Source: Holophagales bacterium UBA5704 | GTDB taxonomy: Bacteria; Acidobacteriota; Thermoanaerobaculia; Multivoradales; UBA5704 | Length of the DNA: 10,564 nucleotides | Direction: 5' to 3' | Assembly (NCBI GenBank): GCA_002420005.1 | Contig: DIHE01000136.1 | Coordinates: forward strand, 1 to 10,564 | In this document: positions 5,901 to 10,564 of the stretch, piece by piece | How the letters are laid out: each line of letters opens with the position of its first letter | Position numbering within the stretch: the stretch's first letter is position 1 | Notes under the pieces: model-generated | Databases searched by the model: none | Told to the model about the DNA's origin: nothing | What the model saw: only the letters and a program-made list of their open reading frames with translations | Made by a program: the position numbers and the translations under genes

Positions 5901-7733
5901 CGCTTCACCCGCCTGGTCGCGGCCTTCGACCACCGCCACATCTTCCTCGACCCTGCGCCGGACCCGGCCCGCAGCTTCACCGAACGGGAGCGGATGTTCA
6001 AGCTGGAACGCTCGTCGTGGGCGGACTATGACCGGTCGATCCTGTCGCCGGGCGGCGGCATCTTCGAGCGGACCCTGCGGTCGATCCCGGTGTCCCCCGA
6101 GGTACGGGAGCTCCTCGGCCTCACCGTGGACCAGGTGGCGCCCAACGAGCTGATCCAGGCGATCCTCAAGGCGCCGGTCGATCTTCTCTTCTTCGGAGGC
6201 ATCGGCACCTTCGTCAAGGCGAGCACCGAAAGCCACGCGGACGCCAAGGATCGCACCAGCGACGCGCTGCGCGTCGATGCCTGCGAGCTGCGCGCCAAGG
6301 TGATCGGCGAAGGGGCCAACCTGGCGCTCACCCAGCGCGCCCGCATCGAATTCGCCCAGGGCGGCGGCCGGATCAACACCGACTTCCTCGACAACTCGGC
6401 GGGCGTGGACTGCTCCGACCACGAGGTCAACATCAAGATCCTGCTCAACCAGGTCGAGCGCAGCGGCCGGCTCGCGCGCGCCGACCGCGACCGCCTGATC
6501 GCCTCCCTGACCGACGAGGTGGGCGAGCTGGTGCTGCGCGACAACTATCTGCAGACCCAGGCGATCACCGTCACCCATGCGCTGGGGTATCACCTGCTCG
6601 ACCGGCAGGCCCGGTTCATGCGGTCGCTCGAACGCGAGGGCCGAATCCACCGCAAGCTCGACGTGCTGCCCGACGAGGACGAGCTGGCGGAGCGGACGCG
6701 CCTGCGCCAGGGCTTCACGCGGCCGGAGCTGGCCGTGCTGCTGGCCAACGCCAAGATCGCCCTGTACGACGCGCTGCTCCCCTCCGACCTGCCGGACGAT
6801 CCGTTCCTGCAGGAGGATCTGCGGCTCTACTTCCCGACCCGGCTGCGCGAGCTGTATCCCGCCGAGATCGGCCGCCATCGCCTGAGCCGCGAGATCATCG
6901 CCACCGCGGTGACCAACAGCATCATCAACCGGACGGGCGTCGCCTTCGTCTACGAGATGAGCGACAAGACCGGCGAGCCGGTCCCGGAGATCGCCCGCGC
7001 CTACGTGATCGCCCGCGAGGTGTTCAAGCTGCGGGACTTCTGGTCGGCCGTCGAGGCCCTGGACAACCGGGTTCCGGCGGCGGCCCAGGCCCTGATGCTG
7101 ACCGAAGCCGGGCGCCTCATCGACCGCGCCACCGCCTGGTTCCTGCGCGAGGCCGGCAAACCACTCAGCATCGGCGACCAGCTCAAGGCCTGCGAGAACG
7201 TAGGAGAGGTGGGGGCCCATCTCGACGAGCTCCTCTCGCCGGCCGACCGGGCGCAGCTCGCCGAGCGCACCGCCCTCTTCACCGGCCAGGGCGTGCCGGA
7301 AGGCCTGGCCCGGCAGGCGGCCAGCCTGGTCACCTGGCTCGCTCCGGCGCTCGACATGGTGCGCATCGCGAGAGACAAGAACCTCTCGCCTCTCCAGGTG
7401 GGACGGACCTATTTCGCCGTCGGCGAGCGCTTCGGTTTCGACCGCATCCGCGAAGCGGCGGCCCGGCTGTCGCAGGACAAGGCCCTGGACAAGCAGGCCA
7501 TCACGGCGATCACCGACGACCTGGCGAGCCTCCAGGCCACGCTCACCCGGCGCATCGTCGCCACCGCGGATGGCCAGGCGGAAACCGGTGCGGCCCTCGC
7601 CTCCTGGATCGAAGGCCGCCGGCCCGCGGTCGCCCGCGCCGAGCAGCTGATGGTCGAGCTGCGCGCCGCGGAAACGCCGACGCTCGCGATGCTGGTGGTG
7701 GCGAACCGGGCGTTGCGGACGATGGCGGCGTAG
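2910..7733 (+). CDS. gdhB: NAD-specific glutamate dehydrogenase, large (about 180 kDa) class
   Basis: The 1607-residue product matches the large GDH class (about 1600-1650 residues; Bac_GDH family), which oxidatively deaminates L-glutamate to 2-oxoglutarate and ammonia with NAD+. The N-terminal half, including D-D-R-P-F-L-L-D-S-V-V near 105-115, is the regulatory ACT-like region. The catalytic core starts with R-G-G-I-R-W-S-D-R-R-E-D-F at 808-820. It continues with M-K-T-Q-M-V-K-N at 828-835 and V-G-S-K-G-G at 841-846. K834 and K844 correspond by position to the substrate and catalytic lysines of GDHs. The NAD-binding loop is C-A-G-V-G-D-M-S-G-D-V-F-G-N-G at 979-993, followed by F-G-G-I-G-T at 1096-1101 and I-G-E-G-A-N-L at 1132-1138. 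A long helical C-terminal region ends at 1607. The ATG at 2910 has GAGGAAA at 2897-2903. It appears monocistronic. No frameshift or missing key residue was noticed. The gene symbol follows Pseudomonas usage. Confidence 0.97.
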   Translation: MLITEERQTAEQIEKAAALAGERAESGRRAEIERFVAQMYANVPPDDLLGDTPENLAGAALALWRFAQERPPEVPSLRLYKPADEGWASPYSIIEIINDDRPFLLDSVVAELHRRRALVHLAIHPVVAVRRDEAGRLLSLPETAGETARESMMQIRVDVHGAGAAVEILDGLRAVLSDVRIVVEDFERMKERCGWIIDELKNNKPSLPDKEVEEGLQFLDWLRNKNFTFFGYRKYSFEGEGEAAVARVVADTGCGILRDESYAVFDGLRNLGRLPDDVRDFLRRPELVRITKANRLSTVHKSKPMDAVAIKTFDEAGRVTGERLFIGLFTAAAYNTSPSLIPLLQGKIENVLDRGGFPPNSYNGKNLRFILETYPRDELFQVSIDDLFRTAMGILHLQERLKVALFVRRDPFLRSVSCQVFLPRDRYNTGLRDRVENILAEAYSGTAETVETRISDSVLVRLYILVTGHGGRVGDADPEVVEKRLEEAARSWSDRLREALGARYGEEEQDLLEKRYAQAFPARYQADVSAEAAVVDIQYLEEARTTDGLAENLFAEEGGDPHALRFKLYGLVGEGSPLSTIVPMLENMGVRVQEEIPYQVSPAGAGQPLWIRDFRITTMDRLGFDLSAVRQAFHDTFEAAWRGQVENDGFNKLVLRAGLDGRQVMILRACCKYLRQAQIPFSQAYMEDTLAKHPTVARALVRLFLETFDPSRAGAGSQAIRDEIGELLGRVAIRDEDLILHRFLNLIEAIVRTNYFQTGADGRPKPYLSFKIDSAAVEELPPPRPFREVFVYSPRVEAIHLRGGMVARGGIRWSDRREDFRTEVLGLMKTQMVKNTVIVPVGSKGGFVVKNPPPPEAGREAAQAEGIECYKTLMRGLLDLTDNLDGATVKPPQNVVRRDGDDPYLVVAADKGTATFSDIANGISQDYGFWLGDAFASGGSVGYDHKEMAITSRGAWEGIKRHFRELDPARDIEKEEFTCAGVGDMSGDVFGNGLLRSRFTRLVAAFDHRHIFLDPAPDPARSFTERERMFKLERSSWADYDRSILSPGGGIFERTLRSIPVSPEVRELLGLTVDQVAPNELIQAILKAPVDLLFFGGIGTFVKASTESHADAKDRTSDALRVDACELRAKVIGEGANLALTQRARIEFAQGGGRINTDFLDNSAGVDCSDHEVNIKILLNQVERSGRLARADRDRLIASLTDEVGELVLRDNYLQTQAITVTHALGYHLLDRQARFMRSLEREGRIHRKLDVLPDEDELAERTRLRQGFTRPELAVLLANAKIALYDALLPSDLPDDPFLQEDLRLYFPTRLRELYPAEIGRHRLSREIIATAVTNSIINRTGVAFVYEMSDKTGEPVPEIARAYVIAREVFKLRDFWSAVEALDNRVPAAAQALMLTEAGRLIDRATAWFLREAGKPLSIGDQLKACENVGEVGAHLDELLSPADRAQLAERTALFTGQGVPEGLARQAASLVTWLAPALDMVRIARDKNLSPLQVGRTYFAVGERFGFDRIREAAARLSQDKALDKQAITAITDDLASLQATLTRRIVATADGQAETGAALASWIEGRRPAVARAEQLMVELRAAETPTLAMLVVANRALRTMAA

Positions 7734-7738
7734 GAGAG

Positions 7739-7828
7739 CACGGACGACCACGGACCTGCACGGACCCACACACACCAAGACCAGCTCTCGCGTCCGTGTG
7801 GGTCTGTGTCCGTCCGTGTCCGTCCGTG
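7739..7828. repeat. 10-bp-periodic CACGGAC / GTCCGTG inverted-repeat array between convergent genes
   Basis: The left arm holds CACGGAC at 7739, 7749 and 7759, exactly 10 bp apart. The right arm holds GTCCGTG at 7792, 7812 and 7822, with the variant GTCTGTG at 7802, again every 10 bp. Arms 7739-7771 and 7796-7828 can pair at about 27 of 33 positions around a 24-nt loop (one mismatch is a G-U pair). The array lies between the stop codons of two convergent genes (7733 and 7843). It could act as a bidirectional terminator, a REP-like element or a multi-site protein-binding array. There is no U-tract. The repeats are seen directly; the role is inferred. Confidence 0.7.
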
Positions 7829-7842
7829 TCGTCAGCCCTCGC

Positions 7843-9501
7843 CTACCGCCGCGGACCCGGCGCCACGATCTCGCCGCCGCTCTTCGCGAAGCCGGTGACG
7901 ATGTAGGTGCCCGAGCGCTGGTCTTTCTTGAGCTTCAGGATGCTCTTGCGCTCGGCGTCTTCGAGCAGCTCGGAGAAGGTGCTGTAGCCGTAATAGCCCT
8001 CGTTGAACGAGGGCTTCTTGCGCTGCATGGTCTGCTTGATCATCGAGCCCCAGAGGACTTCCTTGTTGTCGCGCAGAAGCGCCTGGATCGACTCGATGAG
8101 CAGGCTGAACACCTCGGCCGTCTTCTTGTTGAGCCCGTCGAGCTTCGGTCCCTTCTGGGTGTCCCGCCAGACGTCCTCGTAGTAGATGAACTCGTCGCAG
8201 TTGTCGATCAGCAGGTTCGAGGAGGAGTTCTTCACCCCGACCCCGATGACGTACTTGTTGTTCTCCTTGAGCTTGGAGACCAGCGGCGAGAAGTCGCTGT
8301 CGCCCGACAGGATGACGAAGGTGTCGAGGTGCTCCTTGGAATAGGAGAGGTCCATCGCGTCGACGACCATCTTGATGTCGGCGCTGTTCTTCCCCGAGTA
8401 GTACTTCTGCGGGATGTCGATCAGCTCGATGGCGGCCTCGTGGAAGGGGCGCTTGTAGTCGCTGTAGCGCTCCCAGTCGGCATAGGCCTTCTTGACGATG
8501 ATCTTGCCCTTCTCCAGAAGGCGCTCGAGGATCAGGTTGATGTCGAACTTGCCGATCTCGGAGTCGCGCACGCCGAGGGCGATGTTCTCGAAGTCGCAGA
8601 ACATGGCGATCTTGCGCTCATCGCTGGCACGGCGCGGCGACTCGGGGACGGTGATGATGATCTCGCGGGCCAGGCGCTCCAGATCGCCCGCCCCGGAGAA
8701 CACGGCCGGCGACGGGAACGTCGGCTCGGTACCGCGCAAGTTGCGCGGGGGCGCCGCCACCAGGGCGGCCGGCTCGGGACGCTCGTGGCGTTCGTGCCGC
8801 TCGGTGCGTTCCGGCCGCTCGAACCGCTCGGGCCGCTCGTGGCGATCGCTGCGTTCCGGACGCGGCTCCCGCTCGCGCCGCTCGGGACGCTCGGAGCGCT
8901 CCGGACGGCCGCCGCGGCGGTGCACCGGGGGCACAGCCGCCGGCTCCGGCTCCTCTTCGACGACGGGTGGGACGCTCGGCGCCGGCGCTTCCTCCACCGG
9001 CTCCTCGGCGGCGACCTCCTCCTCGTCGTCCTCCTCGCCCACCACCTCCGGCGCGGCGGCATCCGCCGACCGGCCGTTCTTGCGCCGGCGCCCGCGGCGC
9101 GAGCGCTTGCGGCGCCGCTCTTCTTCTCCCTCTCCACCCGCCGGGGCGTCGCCCTCGGCCGGCAGAGGCTCCGCGTCGATCCCGTCCGCCTCGGCCGCGG
9201 GCTCCGCCGCGTCCATGTCCGGATCGTCGGCCCCTTCGATGAGCTCCAGGCCCTCGGGGGCGGAATAGGTCACCGGCACCGGTTCCGCCCGGTGCCACGC
9301 CGGCTCGAAACCGGGCTCCTCCACCGCCTCGTCCTCCTCCACCGGAAGCGGCTCGGCGGCCACCGGCGGGGCCGGCTCCGGAGCGCTCACGCTGGAAATC
9401 GGGGCGGGGGGCGCAGCCGGCGCCTCCGGAGCGCGCTGCGGTTTCTCGTCGTCCTGCTCTTGCATGCCCTCAGCCGTGGGGCGCAGCCACCATGGACTCA
9501 A
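7843..9501 (-). CDS. NYN-domain (LabA/DUF88-like) putative ribonuclease with C-terminal OST-HTH/LOTUS domain
   Basis: The 552-residue protein has four parts. Residues 1-128 are acidic, Pro/Ala-rich and probably disordered, followed by a basic patch (129-141). An acidic stretch comes next, and 195-244 is a run of R-x-E triplets (R-P-E, R-S-E, R-H-E, R-F-E). Residues about 296-445 form an NYN/PIN-like nuclease domain: D303 in M-F-C-D-F-E-N-I, D375 in A-D-I-K-M-V-V-D-A-M-D, and D401/D403 in I-L-S-G-D-S-D-F. These are the metal-binding acidic positions of active members. Residues about 461-535 resemble an OST-HTH/LOTUS RNA-binding domain (W-G-S-M-I-K-Q-T-M, G-Y-Y-G-Y-S-T-F-S-E-L-L). A role in RNA cleavage or turnover is inferred; the substrate is unknown. 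The TTG start at 9501-9499 is chosen because AAGGGAG stands 6 nt upstream. The ATG at residue 13 (9465) is the alternative and is preceded by a closely spaced GAGGG. Most of the N-terminal half has compositional bias. Confidence 0.88.
   Translation of the reverse strand: MSPWWLRPTAEGMQEQDDEKPQRAPEAPAAPPAPISSVSAPEPAPPVAAEPLPVEEDEAVEEPGFEPAWHRAEPVPVTYSAPEGLELIEGADDPDMDAAEPAAEADGIDAEPLPAEGDAPAGGEGEEERRRKRSRRGRRRKNGRSADAAAPEVVGEEDDEEEVAAEEPVEEAPAPSVPPVVEEEPEPAAVPPVHRRGGRPERSERPERREREPRPERSDRHERPERFERPERTERHERHERPEPAALVAAPPRNLRGTEPTFPSPAVFSGAGDLERLAREIIITVPESPRRASDERKIAMFCDFENIALGVRDSEIGKFDINLILERLLEKGKIIVKKAYADWERYSDYKRPFHEAAIELIDIPQKYYSGKNSADIKMVVDAMDLSYSKEHLDTFVILSGDSDFSPLVSKLKENNKYVIGVGVKNSSSNLLIDNCDEFIYYEDVWRDTQKGPKLDGLNKKTAEVFSLLIESIQALLRDNKEVLWGSMIKQTMQRKKPSFNEGYYGYSTFSELLEDAERKSILKLKKDQRSGTYIVTGFAKSGGEIVAPGPRR
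8771..8919 (-). repeat. 9-bp-unit coding repeat for R-x-E triplets
   Basis: Within the NYN gene, roughly 16 imperfect 9-bp units encode Arg-x-Glu triplets (x is mostly Pro, His, Ser, Phe or Thr), residues about 195-244. Such repeats can expand or shrink by slippage. The resulting alternating-charge, Arg-rich tract resembles the disordered RNA-contacting regions of RNase E-type proteins in composition only. Confidence 0.6.
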
Positions 9502-9507
9502 GGTTCA

Positions 9508-9514
9508 CTCCCTT
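9508..9514 (-). promoter_or_regulatory. Shine-Dalgarno deciding the TTG start of the NYN gene
   Basis: On the minus strand AAGGGAG lies 6 nt before TTG at 9501-9499. It is among the best SD/start spacings in the window and supports TTG over the downstream ATG at 9465. An ATG at 9493-9491 in another frame reaches a stop after seven codons. Confidence 0.55.
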
Positions 9515-9516
9515 CC

Positions 9517-9536
9517 CGAGCCCGCAACCGGGCTCG
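9517..9536 (-). promoter_or_regulatory. Perfect hairpin just upstream of the NYN Shine-Dalgarno
   Basis: CGAGCCCG (9517-9524) and CGGGCTCG (9529-9536) form a perfect 8-bp GC-rich stem with a 4-nt loop. It ends 2 nt before the Shine-Dalgarno at 9508-9514 on the minus strand. If transcribed as part of the leader, it could modulate ribosome access or mRNA stability. If it belongs to the upstream gene's transcript, it could instead be a terminator stem without a U-tract. Confidence 0.4.
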
Positions 9537-9577
9537 TGCGGATCTGTCTACGTTCATCGGTGCTGGATCCATGGGGC

Positions 9578-9595
9578 GATCCAAGACATTGGATC
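9578..9595 (-). terminator. Hairpin downstream of the CxxC/coiled-coil gene
   Basis: GATCCAA (9578-9584) and TTGGATC (9589-9595) form a perfect 7-bp stem with a 4-nt loop, starting 7 nt beyond the stop codon of the minus-strand gene at 9603-9911. No run of U follows, so intrinsic termination is uncertain. It separates that gene from the NYN gene downstream on the same strand. Confidence 0.35.
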
Positions 9596-9602
9596 AGCCG
9601 GC

Positions 9603-9911
9603 TCAGTCCAGGTCGAAAGGCCGGGGAGGCGGTCCCTCGTCGGGATTCTCTTCCGCCCGCCGCAACGCTTCCCGGAATTTCTCCTCCAGAAGCCGGTCGC
9701 GGTCCTTGTGGGCGGCGAATTCGCGGTCGAAGAGGTCGGCGGCCCGGGCCTTGCTGTCGTCGAGCCCTTTGAGCAGGGCGTCAAAGTCCTTGCCTCCCCC
9801 CGGCACATGCTTGGGCCGGCGGTGGGACAGGATCTGCCCGGTCGCCGCATCGACGACCATCTCGGACTCGCACTCGGGGCATCGGATGGTCAGCTTCCGC
9901 GTCTCGCTCAC
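9603..9911 (-). CDS. Small conserved-looking protein: CxxC zinc-ribbon-like N-terminus plus charged coiled coil
   Basis: The 102-residue product has a single C-P-E-C pair (C11, C14) after a short beta-like segment, then E-M-V-V-D-A-A-T-G-Q-I-L. This is the shape of half a zinc ribbon; no second CxxC is present, so metal binding would need dimerisation or other ligands. Residues about 42-88 are strongly charged and predicted by eye to form a helix or coiled coil (F-D-A-L-L-K-G-L through E-E-K-F-R-E-A-L-R-R-A-E). The tail is Pro-rich. I do not recognise a named family, although similar small CPxC-plus-helix proteins occur in acidobacterial-type genomes. The GTG at 9911-9909 is the only start that includes the CxxC motif. 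TACAAT lies 6 nt upstream, suggesting a leaderless transcript. It is divergent from the HD gene across 36 bp. Function unknown. Confidence 0.7.
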   Translation of the reverse strand: MSETRKLTIRCPECESEMVVDAATGQILSHRRPKHVPGGGKDFDALLKGLDDSKARAADLFDREFAAHKDRDRLLEEKFREALRRAEENPDEGPPPRPFDLD

Positions 9912-9947
9912 TCCCCCATTGTACCGACTTCTGCTACCGTACGCGCC
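9912..9947. promoter_or_regulatory. 36-bp divergent promoter region, CxxC protein / HD protein
   Basis: Minus strand: TACAAT (9923-9918) ends 6 nt before the GTG start. Plus strand: TACCGT (9935-9940) ends 7 nt before the ATG at 9948. Neither side has a convincing -35 hexamer, and each would overlap the opposite gene's coding sequence. The spacing predicts leaderless mRNAs in both directions. Confidence 0.4.
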
Positions 9948-10520
9948 ATGCCGACGTCAGAGAGACTCCCGAGCCGCGAGGAGGCCTGGCAACTCCTCTG
10001 CCGGTACACCGAAAAAGAGCCCCTGCGCAAGCACGCCCTGGCCGTCGAGGCCTCCATGCGCCACTACGCCCGCCTCCTCGGAGAAGACGAGGAGCTGTGG
10101 GGCCAGACCGGCCTCCTCCACGACTTCGACTACGAGCGCTACCCGGACGCCGAGAACCACCCGTACCGCGGCGTGGAGATCCTCGCCGGCCTGGGGTATC
10201 CCGAGGTGATGCGCACCGCCATCCTCGGCCATGCCCCGTACACCGGAGTGCCGCGCGAGACCCGCCTCGCCAAGGCGCTCTATGCCTGTGACGAGCTCTC
10301 CGGCTTCGTGGTCGCCGTGGCCCTCATCAAGCCGAGCAAGGCGGTGGCGGACGTGGACGTGACCGGTGTCAAGAAGCGCCTCAAGGAGAAGGCCTTCGCC
10401 CGCGGCGTCCACCGCGAGGATGTCTACAACGGTGCCGACGAAATCGGCCTGCCGCTCGACGAGCACATCCAGAACGTCATCGACGCCCTGCAGGCGGCGG
10501 CCCCACAGCTCGGGCTGTGA
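9948..10520 (+). CDS. HD-domain metal-dependent phosphohydrolase
   Basis: The 190-residue protein has the HD-superfamily metal-binding pattern: H29 in L-R-K-H-A-L-A-V-E-A, the paired H58-D59 in G-L-L-H-D-F-D-Y-E, H71 and H95 as likely further ligands, and D115 in A-L-Y-A-C-D-E-L-S-G. The C-terminal K-E-K-A-F-A-R-G-V-H-R-E-D stretch and overall length match a group of small stand-alone predicted HD hydrolases (COG2316-like, from memory). The superfamily removes phosphate from nucleotides or related compounds; the substrate here is unknown. The ATG at 9948 is chosen because the upstream in-frame extension runs antisense through the neighbouring gene and because TACCGT lies 7 nt upstream. No Shine-Dalgarno is seen. 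It is divergent from the CxxC/coiled-coil gene. A REP-like hairpin follows 15 nt after the stop. Confidence 0.87.
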   Translation: MPTSERLPSREEAWQLLCRYTEKEPLRKHALAVEASMRHYARLLGEDEELWGQTGLLHDFDYERYPDAENHPYRGVEILAGLGYPEVMRTAILGHAPYTGVPRETRLAKALYACDELSGFVVAVALIKPSKAVADVDVTGVKKRLKEKAFARGVHREDVYNGADEIGLPLDEHIQNVIDALQAAAPQLGL

Positions 10521-10535
10521 GGCCCCCCTCCCCGA

Positions 10536-10560
10536 CCCTCCCCCGCAAAGCGGGAGAGGG
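10536..10560. repeat. REP-like hairpin / possible terminator after the HD gene
   Basis: CCCTCCCCCGC (10536-10546) and GCGGGAGAGGG (10550-10560) pair at 10 of 11 positions around an AAA loop, 15 nt after the HD stop. The core (CCCTC...GCGGGAGAGGG) is of the same type as the palindrome at 285-337, so this is probably a second, partly visible copy of a dispersed element. It may also stop transcription or protect the 3' end. The element may extend past the window edge. Confidence 0.55.
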
Positions 10561-10564
10561 CGCC

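Noticed and set aside
5892..7778. 628-codon minus-strand frame opposite the 3' part of the glutamate dehydrogenase
   Set aside because: It has the same compositional shadow signature, no motif, and total overlap with a clearly real gene.
7739..7828. Possible tRNA or structured small RNA gene in the convergent spacer
   Set aside because: No cloverleaf, T-loop or CCA end is seen. The signal is an inverted array of one 7-mer, better reported as a repeat. No tRNA or rRNA was recognised anywhere in the window.
8771..8919. Possible CRISPR-like or tandem non-coding repeat
   Set aside because: The units are 9 bp, imperfect and in frame with the NYN gene, encoding R-x-E triplets. There are no spacers, so this is a protein repeat.
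7798..10209. 803-codon plus-strand frame opposite the NYN and CxxC genes
   Set aside because: It is antisense to two supported genes, its composition mirrors them, and its middle is the reverse of the R-x-E repeat tract.

Overview
The window is a GC-rich bacterial chromosomal segment (GC estimated by eye at about two thirds, not counted). It has strong third-position G/C use and long antisense shadow reading frames. Seven genes look complete and one is cut by the left edge. The gene set fits a high-GC, free-living heterotroph that degrades amino acids: a 180-kDa-class NAD-glutamate dehydrogenase, a 4-hydroxyproline epimerase, a LabA-like NYN/OST-HTH protein and a small CxxC/coiled-coil protein. 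Acidobacteriota is my best guess, but no marker gene is present and a proteobacterium cannot be excluded.

Layout. (1) 1-125, minus: N-terminus of a tyrosine-type integrase running off the left edge. (2) 126-434: no gene, but short direct repeats, a small palindrome, a REP-like GC palindrome and a 15-bp-phased repeat array. (3) 435-1029, plus: a HigB/HigA type II toxin-antitoxin pair, toxin first. (4) 1022-2864: a 4-hydroxyproline 2-epimerase (minus) divergent from a PAS-AraC regulator (plus), separated by 58 bp. (5) 2910-7733, plus: a very large NAD-glutamate dehydrogenase. (6) 7734-7842: a convergent spacer filled by a 10-bp-periodic inverted-repeat structure. (7) 7843-9501, minus: an NYN-domain putative ribonuclease with an OST-HTH/LOTUS domain and a long charged low-complexity N-terminus. 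(8) 9603-9911 (minus) and 9948-10520 (plus): a small CxxC/coiled-coil protein divergent from an HD-domain phosphohydrolase. A second REP-like palindrome follows the HD gene at the right edge.

How the parts fit. The left kilobase (integrase, repeats, HigBA) reads as accessory DNA next to chromosomal metabolic genes. The epimerase and glutamate dehydrogenase both feed amino-acid carbon toward 2-oxoglutarate, and the divergent PAS-AraC protein is the natural candidate regulator of the epimerase. The right part is a putative RNA-related gene plus two small genes with no clear pathway link.

The most general signal is in the start sites. Five genes (integrase, higB, epimerase, CxxC protein, HD protein) have a TAnnnT -10-like hexamer 6-7 nt before the start codon and no usable Shine-Dalgarno, which suggests leaderless transcripts. 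higA, the glutamate dehydrogenase and the NYN gene have clear Shine-Dalgarno sequences. I did not find a convincing undescribed multi-gene system.
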